Below are positions 16,749 to 24,835 of a stretch of 64,000 nt of DNA, piece by piece. Every line of letters begins with the position of its first letter. Within the stretch, counting starts at the first letter, position 1. The position numbers and the translations under genes are program-made. Source of the stretch: Acidimicrobiaceae bacterium (GTDB lineage Bacteria; Actinomycetota; Acidimicrobiia; Acidimicrobiales; JAUTXP01); assembly GCA_030837965.1 (NCBI GenBank), contig JAUTXP010000004.1, positions 59,488 to 123,487 on the forward strand. Direction: 5' to 3'. Under the pieces are notes generated by a model. The model worked only from the letters and a program-made list of their open reading frames with translations, made no database searches and was not told the origin of the DNA.

Positions 16749-19700
16749 GTGACCGACCTCCTTCAGCCCCGCGCCGGCGACGACGTGGCCGAGCGGGCCG
16801 TGGCCCTTGCTGCACGCCTGGTCGGGGCGGCCAAGGCCGAGGAGCCCCGTCGACAGCGCCGAAGGAGCAAGCGCCTCGACCGACTCGTGCAGGACAGGGC
16901 GGGCATGGCGCTGGTGCTGGCCCTCACCGACGAGGTCGTCCGCATCGCCGACCAGCGCCGGGCCGCGGGCCGCTTCCACGACATCGTGGTGCGCCATGGC
17001 GTGCCCGCCTCGTTCAGCCCGGTCGACCGGGCCTTGTTGCAAACCGGCGCCCGTCTCGCACCCCGAATGCCCGGCCTGGTGATGCCCCTCGTCCTGCGCC
17101 GGCTGCGCAGCGAGTCCGACGGCGTGGTCCTGCCCGCCGAGGACCCCGCCTTCACCGGCCACGTGGCCCGCCGCCACGCCGAAGGCCTGGGCGTCAACGT
17201 CAACGTCTTGGGCGAGGCCGTGCTCGGCGACGACGAGGCCCGGCGCAGGCTGGCCGAGGTCGTGGCCCGGGTGCGCAGGCCCGACGTCGACTACGTCTCG
17301 GTCAAGGCGTCCGCCATCTGCGCCCAGCTCTCGTCGCTGGCCTTCGAGCACTCCGTGTCCCGCGTGGCCGAGCGGCTGCGCCTGCTCTACCGCGAGGCCG
17401 CGTCGGCCAACCCGCGCGTCTTCGTCAACCTAGACATGGAGGAGCACCGCGACCTGGAGCTGACCCTCACGTCGTTCATGCGCGTGTTGGACGAGCCCGA
17501 CTTCCGCTCCATGGATGCAGGCATCGTCCTCCAGGCCTATCTCCCCGACTCGCACGACGCGCTCGACGAGCTGTGCCACTGGGCCCGGGCCCGCCACGAC
17601 GCAGGGGGCGGCGCCATCAAGGTGCGCATCGTCAAGGGCGCCAACCTGGCCATGGAACGGGTCGAGGCCGAGCTGCGGGGCTGGCCCCAAGCCCCGTACA
17701 TGACCAAGGCCGAGACCGACGCTTCATGGAAGCGGCTGTTGGAGTCGGCCCTCGACGCCCGCTGGGCCGGCGCCGTGCGGGTGGGCGCGGCCAGCCACAA
17801 CCTGTTCGATGTGGCCTTCGCCCTGACCCTGGCCGAGCGTCTCGACGCCCGCTCCCGGCTGGACATCGAGATGCTCGAAGGCATGGCCGAGGGCGCGGCC
17901 AAGGCCGTGGGCGACACGCGCCTCTACACGCCGGTCGTGCGCCACGACGATTTCGAGGCGGCCATCGCCTATCTCGTGCGCAGGCTGGACGAGGGCACTG
18001 CGCCCGGGCACTTCCTGGCCGACCTGTTCCGCCTGACACCGGACAGCCCCGCGTTCGCGACCCAACGGGACATGTTCCTCCGGGCGGCGCGGGACCGGGC
18101 CACTGTCTCCACCGCGCCTCGCAGGACGCAGGACCGGTCGACCGAGCGGATCGAATTCGATGCCGACGAGCCGTTTGCCAACGAGGCCGACACCGACTGG
18201 TCGCTGGCCCCCAACCGGGCTTGGGTCGAGCGGGCGCTGGCGTCGTGGTCCCCGGGCGAGGAGCCCGTGCTGCACACCGACGTGGCCGCGGTGGACGAGG
18301 CCGTCGCCGTGGCACAAGCCGCGGGCCGACGGTGGGCCCGGTCCACGCCCGCCGAGCGCCGGGCGCTGCTGACCCGCGCCGCCGAGGAGATGGCCAAGGG
18401 CAGGGACGAGGCCATCGCGGTCATGGCCCACGAGGCGGGCAAGGCCCCGGCCCAAGGTGACCCCGAGGTGTCCGAGGCCATCGACTTCGCCCGGTACTAC
18501 GCGGGGTCGACTCGCTTGTTCGAAGAGGCCGACGCGCAGGCAGAGGCGCTGGGCGTGGTCGTGGTGGCACCGCCGTGGAACTTCCCGTACGCCATCCCGG
18601 CGGGCGGCGTGCTGGCCGCGCTGGCCGCGGGCAACGCCGTCATCCTCAAGCCCGCGCCCGAGACGGTGCGCACGGCGCGCGTGCTGGCCGAGCACCTCTG
18701 GGCCGCGGGCATCCCCCGCGACCTGTTGCAACTGCTGCGCGTCCCGGACAACGAGGTCGGGCGCAGGCTCATCACCCATCCCGACGTGGACGCCGTCATC
18801 CTCACCGGGGCAGCAGCCACAGCGGAGCTGTTCTTGGGGTGGCGCCCCGACTTGCGACTGCACGCGGAGACGTCGGGCAAGAACGCCGTCGTCGTCACCG
18901 CCACGGCCGACCTCGACCTGGCCGTGAAGGACGTGGTCACCTCCGCCTTCGGGCATGCGGGGCAGAAGTGCTCGGCCGCCAGCCTGGTGATCGTGGAGCG
19001 GTCCGTGCTGGACGACGGCCGCTTCCTGCGCAGGCTGGTCGACGCGACGCGCACGCTGCGGGTCGGCGAGAGCACCGACCTGGCGTCCGACGTCACACCC
19101 CTCATCCGCCCGGCCGAAGGCTGGCTGGCCGACGCGCTCAGCGGGCTGGAGCCGGGCGAGCAGTGGCTGTTGGAGCCCACGCAGGTGGGCGAACGGCTGT
19201 GGTCGCCTGGCATCAAGGTCGGGGTGCGGCCGGGCAGCCGGTCGCATCTGGAAGAGTGGTTCGGGCCGGTGCTCGGGATCATGGCCGCCGAGGACTTGGA
19301 CGACGCCATCCGCTTGCAGAACGCGCCTTCGTTCGGCCTGACGGGGGGCATCCACGCCTTGGACCCCGAAGAGGTGGAGCGGTGGCTGGCCTCGGTGGAG
19401 GTGGGCAACGCCTACGTCAACCGCGCCATCACCGGTGCCATCGTCCGCCGCCAGCCCTTTGGCGGGTGGAAGCGTTCGGTGGTCGGCCCCGGCGCCAAGG
19501 CGGGCGGGCCTGGCTACGTGGCCAGCCTGAGCCGCTGGCGGGACACGACCGGCGCGGACGACAGGCTCGGCGACAGGCTCGGCCGCGCCCGGGCGTCGTA
19601 TGCCGCGGCGTGGCGAGACATGGGCGTCGAGCGCGACGCGAGCGGGTTGGTGGCCGAGGCCAACATCCTGCGGCATCGGCCGTTGCCCGGTGTGGTGGTG

Positions 19701-20021
19701 CGGGTCGAGGACGGCGAGTCCAGCAGCGAGGATCTCGACCTGTGCCTGTTGGCGGCGCGCACGGTCGGCACCCCGGTGGTGGTCAGCCGGGCCGAGGACG
19801 AGTCATGGGAGGCGCTGGCCGCCCGCCTGCCCGGTCTGGGCGTCAGCCGCATCCGCGTGCTGGGCGGGCCGGTGGCCGAGGGCCTGCTGCGGGCGGCCAA
19901 CGCGGCCTGGGTGCACGTGCTGGACGAGCAGCCGGTGGCCGAAGGCCGGGTCGAGCTGCGCCGGTGGGTGCGTGAGCAGGCCATCAGCCGCACCCTCCAC
20001 CGCTACGGCAATCTCCCCTAA
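16749..20021 (+). CDS. Bifunctional proline dehydrogenase / delta-1-pyrroline-5-carboxylate dehydrogenase
   Basis: This fused enzyme of 1090 residues oxidises proline to glutamate in two steps. The FAD-dependent proline dehydrogenase barrel is at about residues 70-420 (with YVSVKASAI, IVKGAN and RVGAASHNLFD). The NAD-dependent aldehyde dehydrogenase domain is at about 480-940, with catalytic Glu707 (HAETSGKN) and Cys741 (GQKCSAAS). A C-terminal extension of about 130 residues follows the ALDH domain. There is no N-terminal ribbon-helix-helix DNA-binding domain, so it is not the autoregulatory PutA type. I chose the GTG at 16749; a GTG at 16692 lies inside a hairpin loop. It stands alone in its transcription unit. 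Confidence 0.92.
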   Translation: MTDLLQPRAGDDVAERAVALAARLVGAAKAEEPRRQRRRSKRLDRLVQDRAGMALVLALTDEVVRIADQRRAAGRFHDIVVRHGVPASFSPVDRALLQTGARLAPRMPGLVMPLVLRRLRSESDGVVLPAEDPAFTGHVARRHAEGLGVNVNVLGEAVLGDDEARRRLAEVVARVRRPDVDYVSVKASAICAQLSSLAFEHSVSRVAERLRLLYREAASANPRVFVNLDMEEHRDLELTLTSFMRVLDEPDFRSMDAGIVLQAYLPDSHDALDELCHWARARHDAGGGAIKVRIVKGANLAMERVEAELRGWPQAPYMTKAETDASWKRLLESALDARWAGAVRVGAASHNLFDVAFALTLAERLDARSRLDIEMLEGMAEGAAKAVGDTRLYTPVVRHDDFEAAIAYLVRRLDEGTAPGHFLADLFRLTPDSPAFATQRDMFLRAARDRATVSTAPRRTQDRSTERIEFDADEPFANEADTDWSLAPNRAWVERALASWSPGEEPVLHTDVAAVDEAVAVAQAAGRRWARSTPAERRALLTRAAEEMAKGRDEAIAVMAHEAGKAPAQGDPEVSEAIDFARYYAGSTRLFEEADAQAEALGVVVVAPPWNFPYAIPAGGVLAALAAGNAVILKPAPETVRTARVLAEHLWAAGIPRDLLQLLRVPDNEVGRRLITHPDVDAVILTGAAATAELFLGWRPDLRLHAETSGKNAVVVTATADLDLAVKDVVTSAFGHAGQKCSAASLVIVERSVLDDGRFLRRLVDATRTLRVGESTDLASDVTPLIRPAEGWLADALSGLEPGEQWLLEPTQVGERLWSPGIKVGVRPGSRSHLEEWFGPVLGIMAAEDLDDAIRLQNAPSFGLTGGIHALDPEEVERWLASVEVGNAYVNRAITGAIVRRQPFGGWKRSVVGPGAKAGGPGYVASLSRWRDTTGADDRLGDRLGRARASYAAAWRDMGVERDASGLVAEANILRHRPLPGVVVRVEDGESSSEDLDLCLLAARTVGTPVVVSRAEDESWEALAARLPGLGVSRIRVLGGPVAEGLLRAANAAWVHVLDEQPVAEGRVELRRWVREQAISRTLHRYGNLP

Positions 20022-20154
20022 CCCGGGCTTGCCCGGGCTCCCCCGGCCTGGCCCGCACTTCCCCGGCCCTCCCTGGCCTGGCCCGCGCTCCCCCGGGCTC
20101 CCCCGGCCGGGCCCGCACTCCCCCCGGCTCCCCCACGCCGGCCCCTCCACCCGT
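20022..20154. repeat. C-rich low-complexity tract with degenerate tandem repeats
   Basis: The interval is almost purely C and G with strong strand bias and repeats of CCCGGGCTCCCCCGG-like units at loose spacing. It runs directly into the CTGGAGGACA hairpin. The complementary strand is G-rich enough to fold into quadruplex-type structures. No coding sequence is apparent. Confidence 0.6.
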
Positions 20155-20197
20155 CTGGAGGACATAGGTGAGCGATACGCCGTGGTATGTCCTCCAG
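20155..20197. repeat. Dispersed hairpin element, copy R1
   Basis: Arms CTGGAGGACATA (20155-20166) and TATGTCCTCCAG (20186-20197) are perfect, with a 19-base loop. Similar hairpins occur at 27822, 38291 and 58630. It lies between the proline enzyme and the MFS gene, both on the + strand, and probably acts as a terminator. Confidence 0.75.
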
Positions 20198-20222
20198 TCG
20201 GGCGAATTAGCGTGGTCGGGGC

Positions 20223-21443
20223 ATGAGACGAGCGGACCAAGCCCGGCGCGAGCCGGTGCCGGCCATCGTCAAGCGCCTGGGCTGGGTCAGCTTCTTCACC
20301 GACGCGGCCACCGAGATGCTGTATCCGCTCATCCCCATCTTCTTGACCGTGACCCTCGGCGCGCCCGTGGCCGTCGTGGGCGTGATCGAAGGACTGGCCG
20401 ACGGCATCTCCACCGGGCTCAAGGCGGCCGCGGGATACGTGGCCGACCGGGTCCACCGCAACCGACTGCTGGTGTCGGTGGGCTACACGGTGTCGGCCTT
20501 GGCCAAGCCGGTGCTGGCCTTCTCCCCCGGGTGGTGGTTCGTGGCCTGCGCCCGCGTCACCGACCGCTTCGGCAAGGCGGTGCGAGGCGTCCCCAGGGAC
20601 GTGATGATCGCCGACGCGGTCGAGCCCGCGCAGCGGGGACGGGCCTTCGGCTACCACCGGGCCATGGACACCGCGGGCGCGGTGGTGGGCCCGCTGCTGG
20701 CCCTGGTCGCACTTCTCATCCTGGGCCAGGACAACCTGCGCCCAGTCTTCGTCCTGGCGTTCATCCCGGGCCTGGCCACCATCGTCCTGCTGCGCACCCT
20801 GCCGCGCAACGACCGGCCCGCGGGGGCGGCCCAGTGGGAGCCGTCGCCGCTGCCGTGGCGCGGCCCCTTCGGCCGCTACGTGCTGGTGCTCGTCGTGTTC
20901 GGCCTGGGCAACTCGTCCGACGCCTTTTTGTTGCTGCGGGCGAGGAACCTGGGCCTGTCGACCATCCAGGTGATCCTGGCCTACGCCCTCTACAACCTGG
21001 CCTACGCCGCGACCAGCCTGCCCGCAGGCATCAGGGCCGACCGCAAGGGCAGGCTGCGCGTGTTCAGGTCCGGGCTTTTGGTGTTCGCCCTCGTCTACCT
21101 GGGATTCGCGTTGGCGCCGGGGGCGTGGGCCGTGTGGCCGCTGCTCGGGTGCTACGGCCTCTACATGGCAGCCACCGACGGCATCGGCCGGGCCGTCGTG
21201 CTCGACATGGTCCCCGACTCGATTCGAGGCAAGGCGTTGGGCGTCACCCAGGCGGTCACGGGTGGGGCCGTGCTCGTGGCCGGAGTCGGGGCCGGGGTGC
21301 TGTGGCAGGCCGTGTCGCCCGCGGCCCCGTTCGTCGCGGGCGCGGCCGCCGCGGCCGGGGCCTGGCTCCTCTTGGCGGTGCCGGTCGCGCCGCCGCTGGC
21401 TGTGCCTGGTGGCGGTCCGAGAAATAGTTCGTCTGGGCCATAG
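20223..21443 (+). CDS. MFS transporter
   Basis: This 406-residue protein has about 12 hydrophobic segments and the MFS loop motif between TM2 and TM3 (GYVADRVHRNRL). A second copy follows in the other half (GIRADRKGRLRV). It resembles MFS proteins of unknown or drug-export specificity in actinobacteria. The start at 20223 follows the hairpin element closely, so the promoter may lie within or just after the hairpin. The substrate cannot be predicted. Confidence 0.87.
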   Translation: MRRADQARREPVPAIVKRLGWVSFFTDAATEMLYPLIPIFLTVTLGAPVAVVGVIEGLADGISTGLKAAAGYVADRVHRNRLLVSVGYTVSALAKPVLAFSPGWWFVACARVTDRFGKAVRGVPRDVMIADAVEPAQRGRAFGYHRAMDTAGAVVGPLLALVALLILGQDNLRPVFVLAFIPGLATIVLLRTLPRNDRPAGAAQWEPSPLPWRGPFGRYVLVLVVFGLGNSSDAFLLLRARNLGLSTIQVILAYALYNLAYAATSLPAGIRADRKGRLRVFRSGLLVFALVYLGFALAPGAWAVWPLLGCYGLYMAATDGIGRAVVLDMVPDSIRGKALGVTQAVTGGAVLVAGVGAGVLWQAVSPAAPFVAGAAAAAGAWLLLAVPVAPPLAVPGGGPRNSSSGP

Positions 21444-21507
21444 CGCCGACCACTGAGATTTGTCACGCTAAGCCCCAGTCAGCACACCTTTGCGACCGGG
21501 GGTCCCT

Positions 21508-24500
21508 TTGCAGCATCGGCACGAACGGCGGAACCTCCGCGCCCTGTGGGCTGTCGGCGCCCTCTTCCTGATGCAGGTCGCGGCCGTGACCGGGGCCCAG
21601 TCCGCCAGCGCAGTCGCCCCCACCCCGGCCGACAGCGTCTACCCCCGAGGCGACGCCGTCTTCTACGGCTCGCCCGGCTCCAACCTCAGCACGCCGATTG
21701 CCGACATGGCGGTCACGCCCGACGGCGGCGGCTACCGGGTGTTGGACGCCGCGGGCAAGGTCTACCGCTATGGCAATGCTTTGAACGTCGGCGACGCCAG
21801 CGGCTTCTCGGTGAACCAGCCCTTCACCGCGCTGGCCGTCACCCCATCGGGGAACGGGCAGTGGCTGCTAGCAGGCGACGCAGGGCTGTTCGCCTTCGGC
21901 GACGCCGGCTACCACGGCACGCTCCCTTCAGGCCAGCACCCCATCTCGATCGTCTCGACCCCGAGCGGGAACGGCTATTGGGAGCTGACGCAAGCCGGCG
22001 CGGTGGGCGCCTTCGGCGATGCACCGGTCTTGGGCAGCGCCACCGATGCCGGCCTTCCGGGCTTTGTCGACATGGCCCGCACGCCGTCCGGAAACGGCTA
22101 TTGGCTGTTGTCGGTCAACGGCGAGGTCGTGCCCAAGGGCGACGCCCTCGACTTGGGCGACGCCACGTCGGCCAACAGGGGCTTCTCGAGCATCGTGGCC
22201 CGACCGGACGGGACCGGTTACTGGCTGATCGCCTACGACGGCACCATCGTCAACAAGGGCACCGCCGCCGCGGTGGCGAACGTGTCCGGCGCGCTTCAGT
22301 TGGTGACCGGCGCGCCGACGTCGACCAACAACGGCTTGTGGGTCGCGTCCCACGGCGTGTCGCCGCCCGGCGCGGTCCAAGGTGTGGTCAAGAACACGGC
22401 CAACCAACCCGTGAAGGGCATCTGCGTCACTGTGCGCGACCCCGGATCGGGCACCACCTACCAGGCCAACACGTCGGTGACCGGCTTCTACCGCCTGACC
22501 GGCCTGCACCCCTCCACGTACAGCGTCGGGTTCGACGATTGCGTCAACCGCGTCTATTTCCCGCAGTGGTACCAAGGCGCTTCCAGCGCCGCCAACGCCA
22601 AGCCCGTGCCCGTGAACTCTGGCCAGACGACGGTGGGGATCGGGGCCACGCTGACTCCGGGGTCGGTCATCACGGGCAAGGTGGTCGACGCCACCGGTGC
22701 GGCCCTCTCCGCATGTGTGGCCACCTTCGACACCACCACGGGCGAGCACGCCGACAGCGCGACCAGCGTCAGCGGCAACTACCGACTCGGGCCGCTGAAG
22801 CCTGGGAGCTACAAGGTCTCGTTCAATACCTGCGGATCCCGCACTGACCTGTTGCCCCAGTTCTGGCCCAACGCCGAGTCGATGGAGTCGGCCCTTCCTG
22901 TCGGCGTCGGGAGTGGAGCCACCGTGATTCCCGGCATCAACGGAGTGCTGCTTGCAGGCGGATCGATCACGGGGACCGTGACCGACAAGGCGGGCAACCC
23001 CATCGCCAACGTGTGCGTCCACGTGAACATTCGGGGCACCGAGAACCGGGCGGACGAAGGCCATGACATCGGCGGAGCCACCACGGACGGGTCCGGCTTC
23101 TATCGGGTGAGCGGGCTGCTGCCGGGTACCTACGCGGTCCATTTCAGCCATTCGTGCGGCAGCTTCGGGTCGCCCTTTGCCGACGAGTTCTTCGTCAACG
23201 CGGCCACCGAGGACGACTCGCGGCCGGTGCAGGTCGCGGCAGCAACCCAGACGCCCGGGATCGACGCCGCCCTGGACGACGCGGCCGTCATCGAAGGCAC
23301 GGTGAGCAAGTCGGGGGGCGGCGCCATCGACAACGTCTGCGCCATGGCCTTCCCCGAGGGACAAGCCGAGCCCGTCGCCATCGGCTTCGCCTTCTCGAAC
23401 GGCCACTACGCCATCTCCGGCCTGCGGGCGGGCAGCTACCGCGTGCGCTACCAACCCTGTTGGAGCGGCTTCTTCTATGACACCAACTTCGCCCCCGAGT
23501 GGTGGAACAACTCGCTGTCGCGGGGTGCGGCCACTCCCATCAACCTCGGCACCGGCCAGCACGTGGCCAACGTCAACGCCGTGCTGGGCCTGCCGGGCGC
23601 AGTCAGCGGCGTGGTGACCCGGACCAATGGCCAGCCCGCGGCGAACACGTGCGTGCTGGCCGTGGACGGCGAGGGGTTCATGTCCCAGGGGGCCACGTCG
23701 GTGACGGGCTTCTACAAGCTGACGGGCCTGGCGCCCAAGCCCTACAAGGTCGAGTTCAACTCGTGCGGACAGTCGGGTGGCGGCGCCTTCGAGTGGTACG
23801 CCAACAAGACGGTGCGGGCCAACGCCACGCCCGTGGCCGTGACCGCAGGGGCCGAGACCACCGGCATCAGCGGCCAACTCGATCCTCCGGGGTCCATCGC
23901 GGGCGCGGTCACCGAGACCGGTGGCGGGGCTGCTTCTGTTTGCGTCGAGACCACCGATCCGGCCGGAAACCTCATCGGGGTGGCGGGCACCAGCCTCACC
24001 GGCTTCTACCGCATCGACGGCCTGCGGGCGGGCGACTACAAGCTGCACTTCTCCGACTGCGGCGCGGGCAACCACGTCCCCAGTTGGTTCGCCAACAAGG
24101 CGGACCGGGCGTCGGCCAACGTGGTGGCCGTGACCGCGGGCACGACCGCGATGGCCAACACGTCGCTGGCCCTGACCATCGCCGACGCACCCACCAACGT
24201 GTCGGCCTCCCCCGGCAACATGAGCGCGGACGTGTCATGGTCGCCCCAGGGCTACTCGGGGACGGCGCCGGCAAGCATGTACGAGGTCACCGCGTGGACG
24301 GCGGGCTTCCCGGCGCGCACCATGTACGTGCCCGCGCCCCAGACGTCCGCGCACTTCACCGGTCTCACCGACGGGCTGCCTTATCGGTTCAGGGTGTCGG
24401 CCAGGAATGCCAACGGCCAGGGCAAGGTGTCGTTGGCCTCGAACATCGTCACCCCCGCCTTGACCGCATCGGTAATCCCGCCGGGCGCAACGGACGGGGC

Positions 24501-24813
24501 CGCGGCCGTGGCCTTCAACGACGCGGTGAAGGGGGTGACGTCGGCCAACACCGTGCTCGACCAGCAGGACGGGACCGCGGTGCCGTTCACCCTGACGTGC
24601 TCCGACAACCAGAATCAGGCCACGTCGTGCGCGGCGAGCAACGTCTGGTCCGCTTCGTTGCAACCGAACTCGGCCCTCTCCAACGGGGTTGCCTATCGAG
24701 TCCGCATCAACCCGCCGGGCGCAGTCGCCATCCGCGACTTCGTGGGCAACCCGGTGACCCCGAAGACGGTCGTCTTCACCCTCGGGGCCGCGGCCACCGT
24801 CAGCCGGACATAA
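21508..24813 (+). CDS. Large secreted repeat protein: propeller-like repeats, six CnaB/carboxypeptidase-regulatory-like domains, FN3 and Ig-like end
   Basis: The protein of about 1100 residues starts with a signal peptide (cut near AQSASA). Five repeats of about 45 residues follow (about 55-285), each with a GNGYWLL and FGDA-like pattern, as seen in actinobacterial surface proteins. Next come six domains of about 95 residues (about 290-880) sharing G.V....G.P...VC, GFYR(L/V)TGL.PG.Y.V.F..C and WY/W segments; these look like CnaB or carboxypeptidase regulatory-like beta-sandwiches with a paired Cys. The end holds a fibronectin type III domain (about 890-980) and an Ig-like domain. No sorting motif or terminal membrane helix is seen, so it is likely released or non-covalently attached. 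The TTG at 21508 follows GGGGGT; a TTG at 21490 is also possible. Confidence 0.8.
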   Translation: MQHRHERRNLRALWAVGALFLMQVAAVTGAQSASAVAPTPADSVYPRGDAVFYGSPGSNLSTPIADMAVTPDGGGYRVLDAAGKVYRYGNALNVGDASGFSVNQPFTALAVTPSGNGQWLLAGDAGLFAFGDAGYHGTLPSGQHPISIVSTPSGNGYWELTQAGAVGAFGDAPVLGSATDAGLPGFVDMARTPSGNGYWLLSVNGEVVPKGDALDLGDATSANRGFSSIVARPDGTGYWLIAYDGTIVNKGTAAAVANVSGALQLVTGAPTSTNNGLWVASHGVSPPGAVQGVVKNTANQPVKGICVTVRDPGSGTTYQANTSVTGFYRLTGLHPSTYSVGFDDCVNRVYFPQWYQGASSAANAKPVPVNSGQTTVGIGATLTPGSVITGKVVDATGAALSACVATFDTTTGEHADSATSVSGNYRLGPLKPGSYKVSFNTCGSRTDLLPQFWPNAESMESALPVGVGSGATVIPGINGVLLAGGSITGTVTDKAGNPIANVCVHVNIRGTENRADEGHDIGGATTDGSGFYRVSGLLPGTYAVHFSHSCGSFGSPFADEFFVNAATEDDSRPVQVAAATQTPGIDAALDDAAVIEGTVSKSGGGAIDNVCAMAFPEGQAEPVAIGFAFSNGHYAISGLRAGSYRVRYQPCWSGFFYDTNFAPEWWNNSLSRGAATPINLGTGQHVANVNAVLGLPGAVSGVVTRTNGQPAANTCVLAVDGEGFMSQGATSVTGFYKLTGLAPKPYKVEFNSCGQSGGGAFEWYANKTVRANATPVAVTAGAETTGISGQLDPPGSIAGAVTETGGGAASVCVETTDPAGNLIGVAGTSLTGFYRIDGLRAGDYKLHFSDCGAGNHVPSWFANKADRASANVVAVTAGTTAMANTSLALTIADAPTNVSASPGNMSADVSWSPQGYSGTAPASMYEVTAWTAGFPARTMYVPAPQTSAHFTGLTDGLPYRFRVSARNANGQGKVSLASNIVTPALTASVIPPGATDGAAAVAFNDAVKGVTSANTVLDQQDGTAVPFTLTCSDNQNQATSCAASNVWSASLQPNSALSNGVAYRVRINPPGAVAIRDFVGNPVTPKTVVFTLGAAATVSRT

Positions 24814-24835
24814 CGGCCGGCGGTAGGGTCCGGCC

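Noticed and set aside
15132..17351. 740-codon - strand frame opposite the second M16 gene and the proline enzyme
   Set aside because: It crosses two unrelated + strand genes and a hairpin, and its translation has no recognisable motif.
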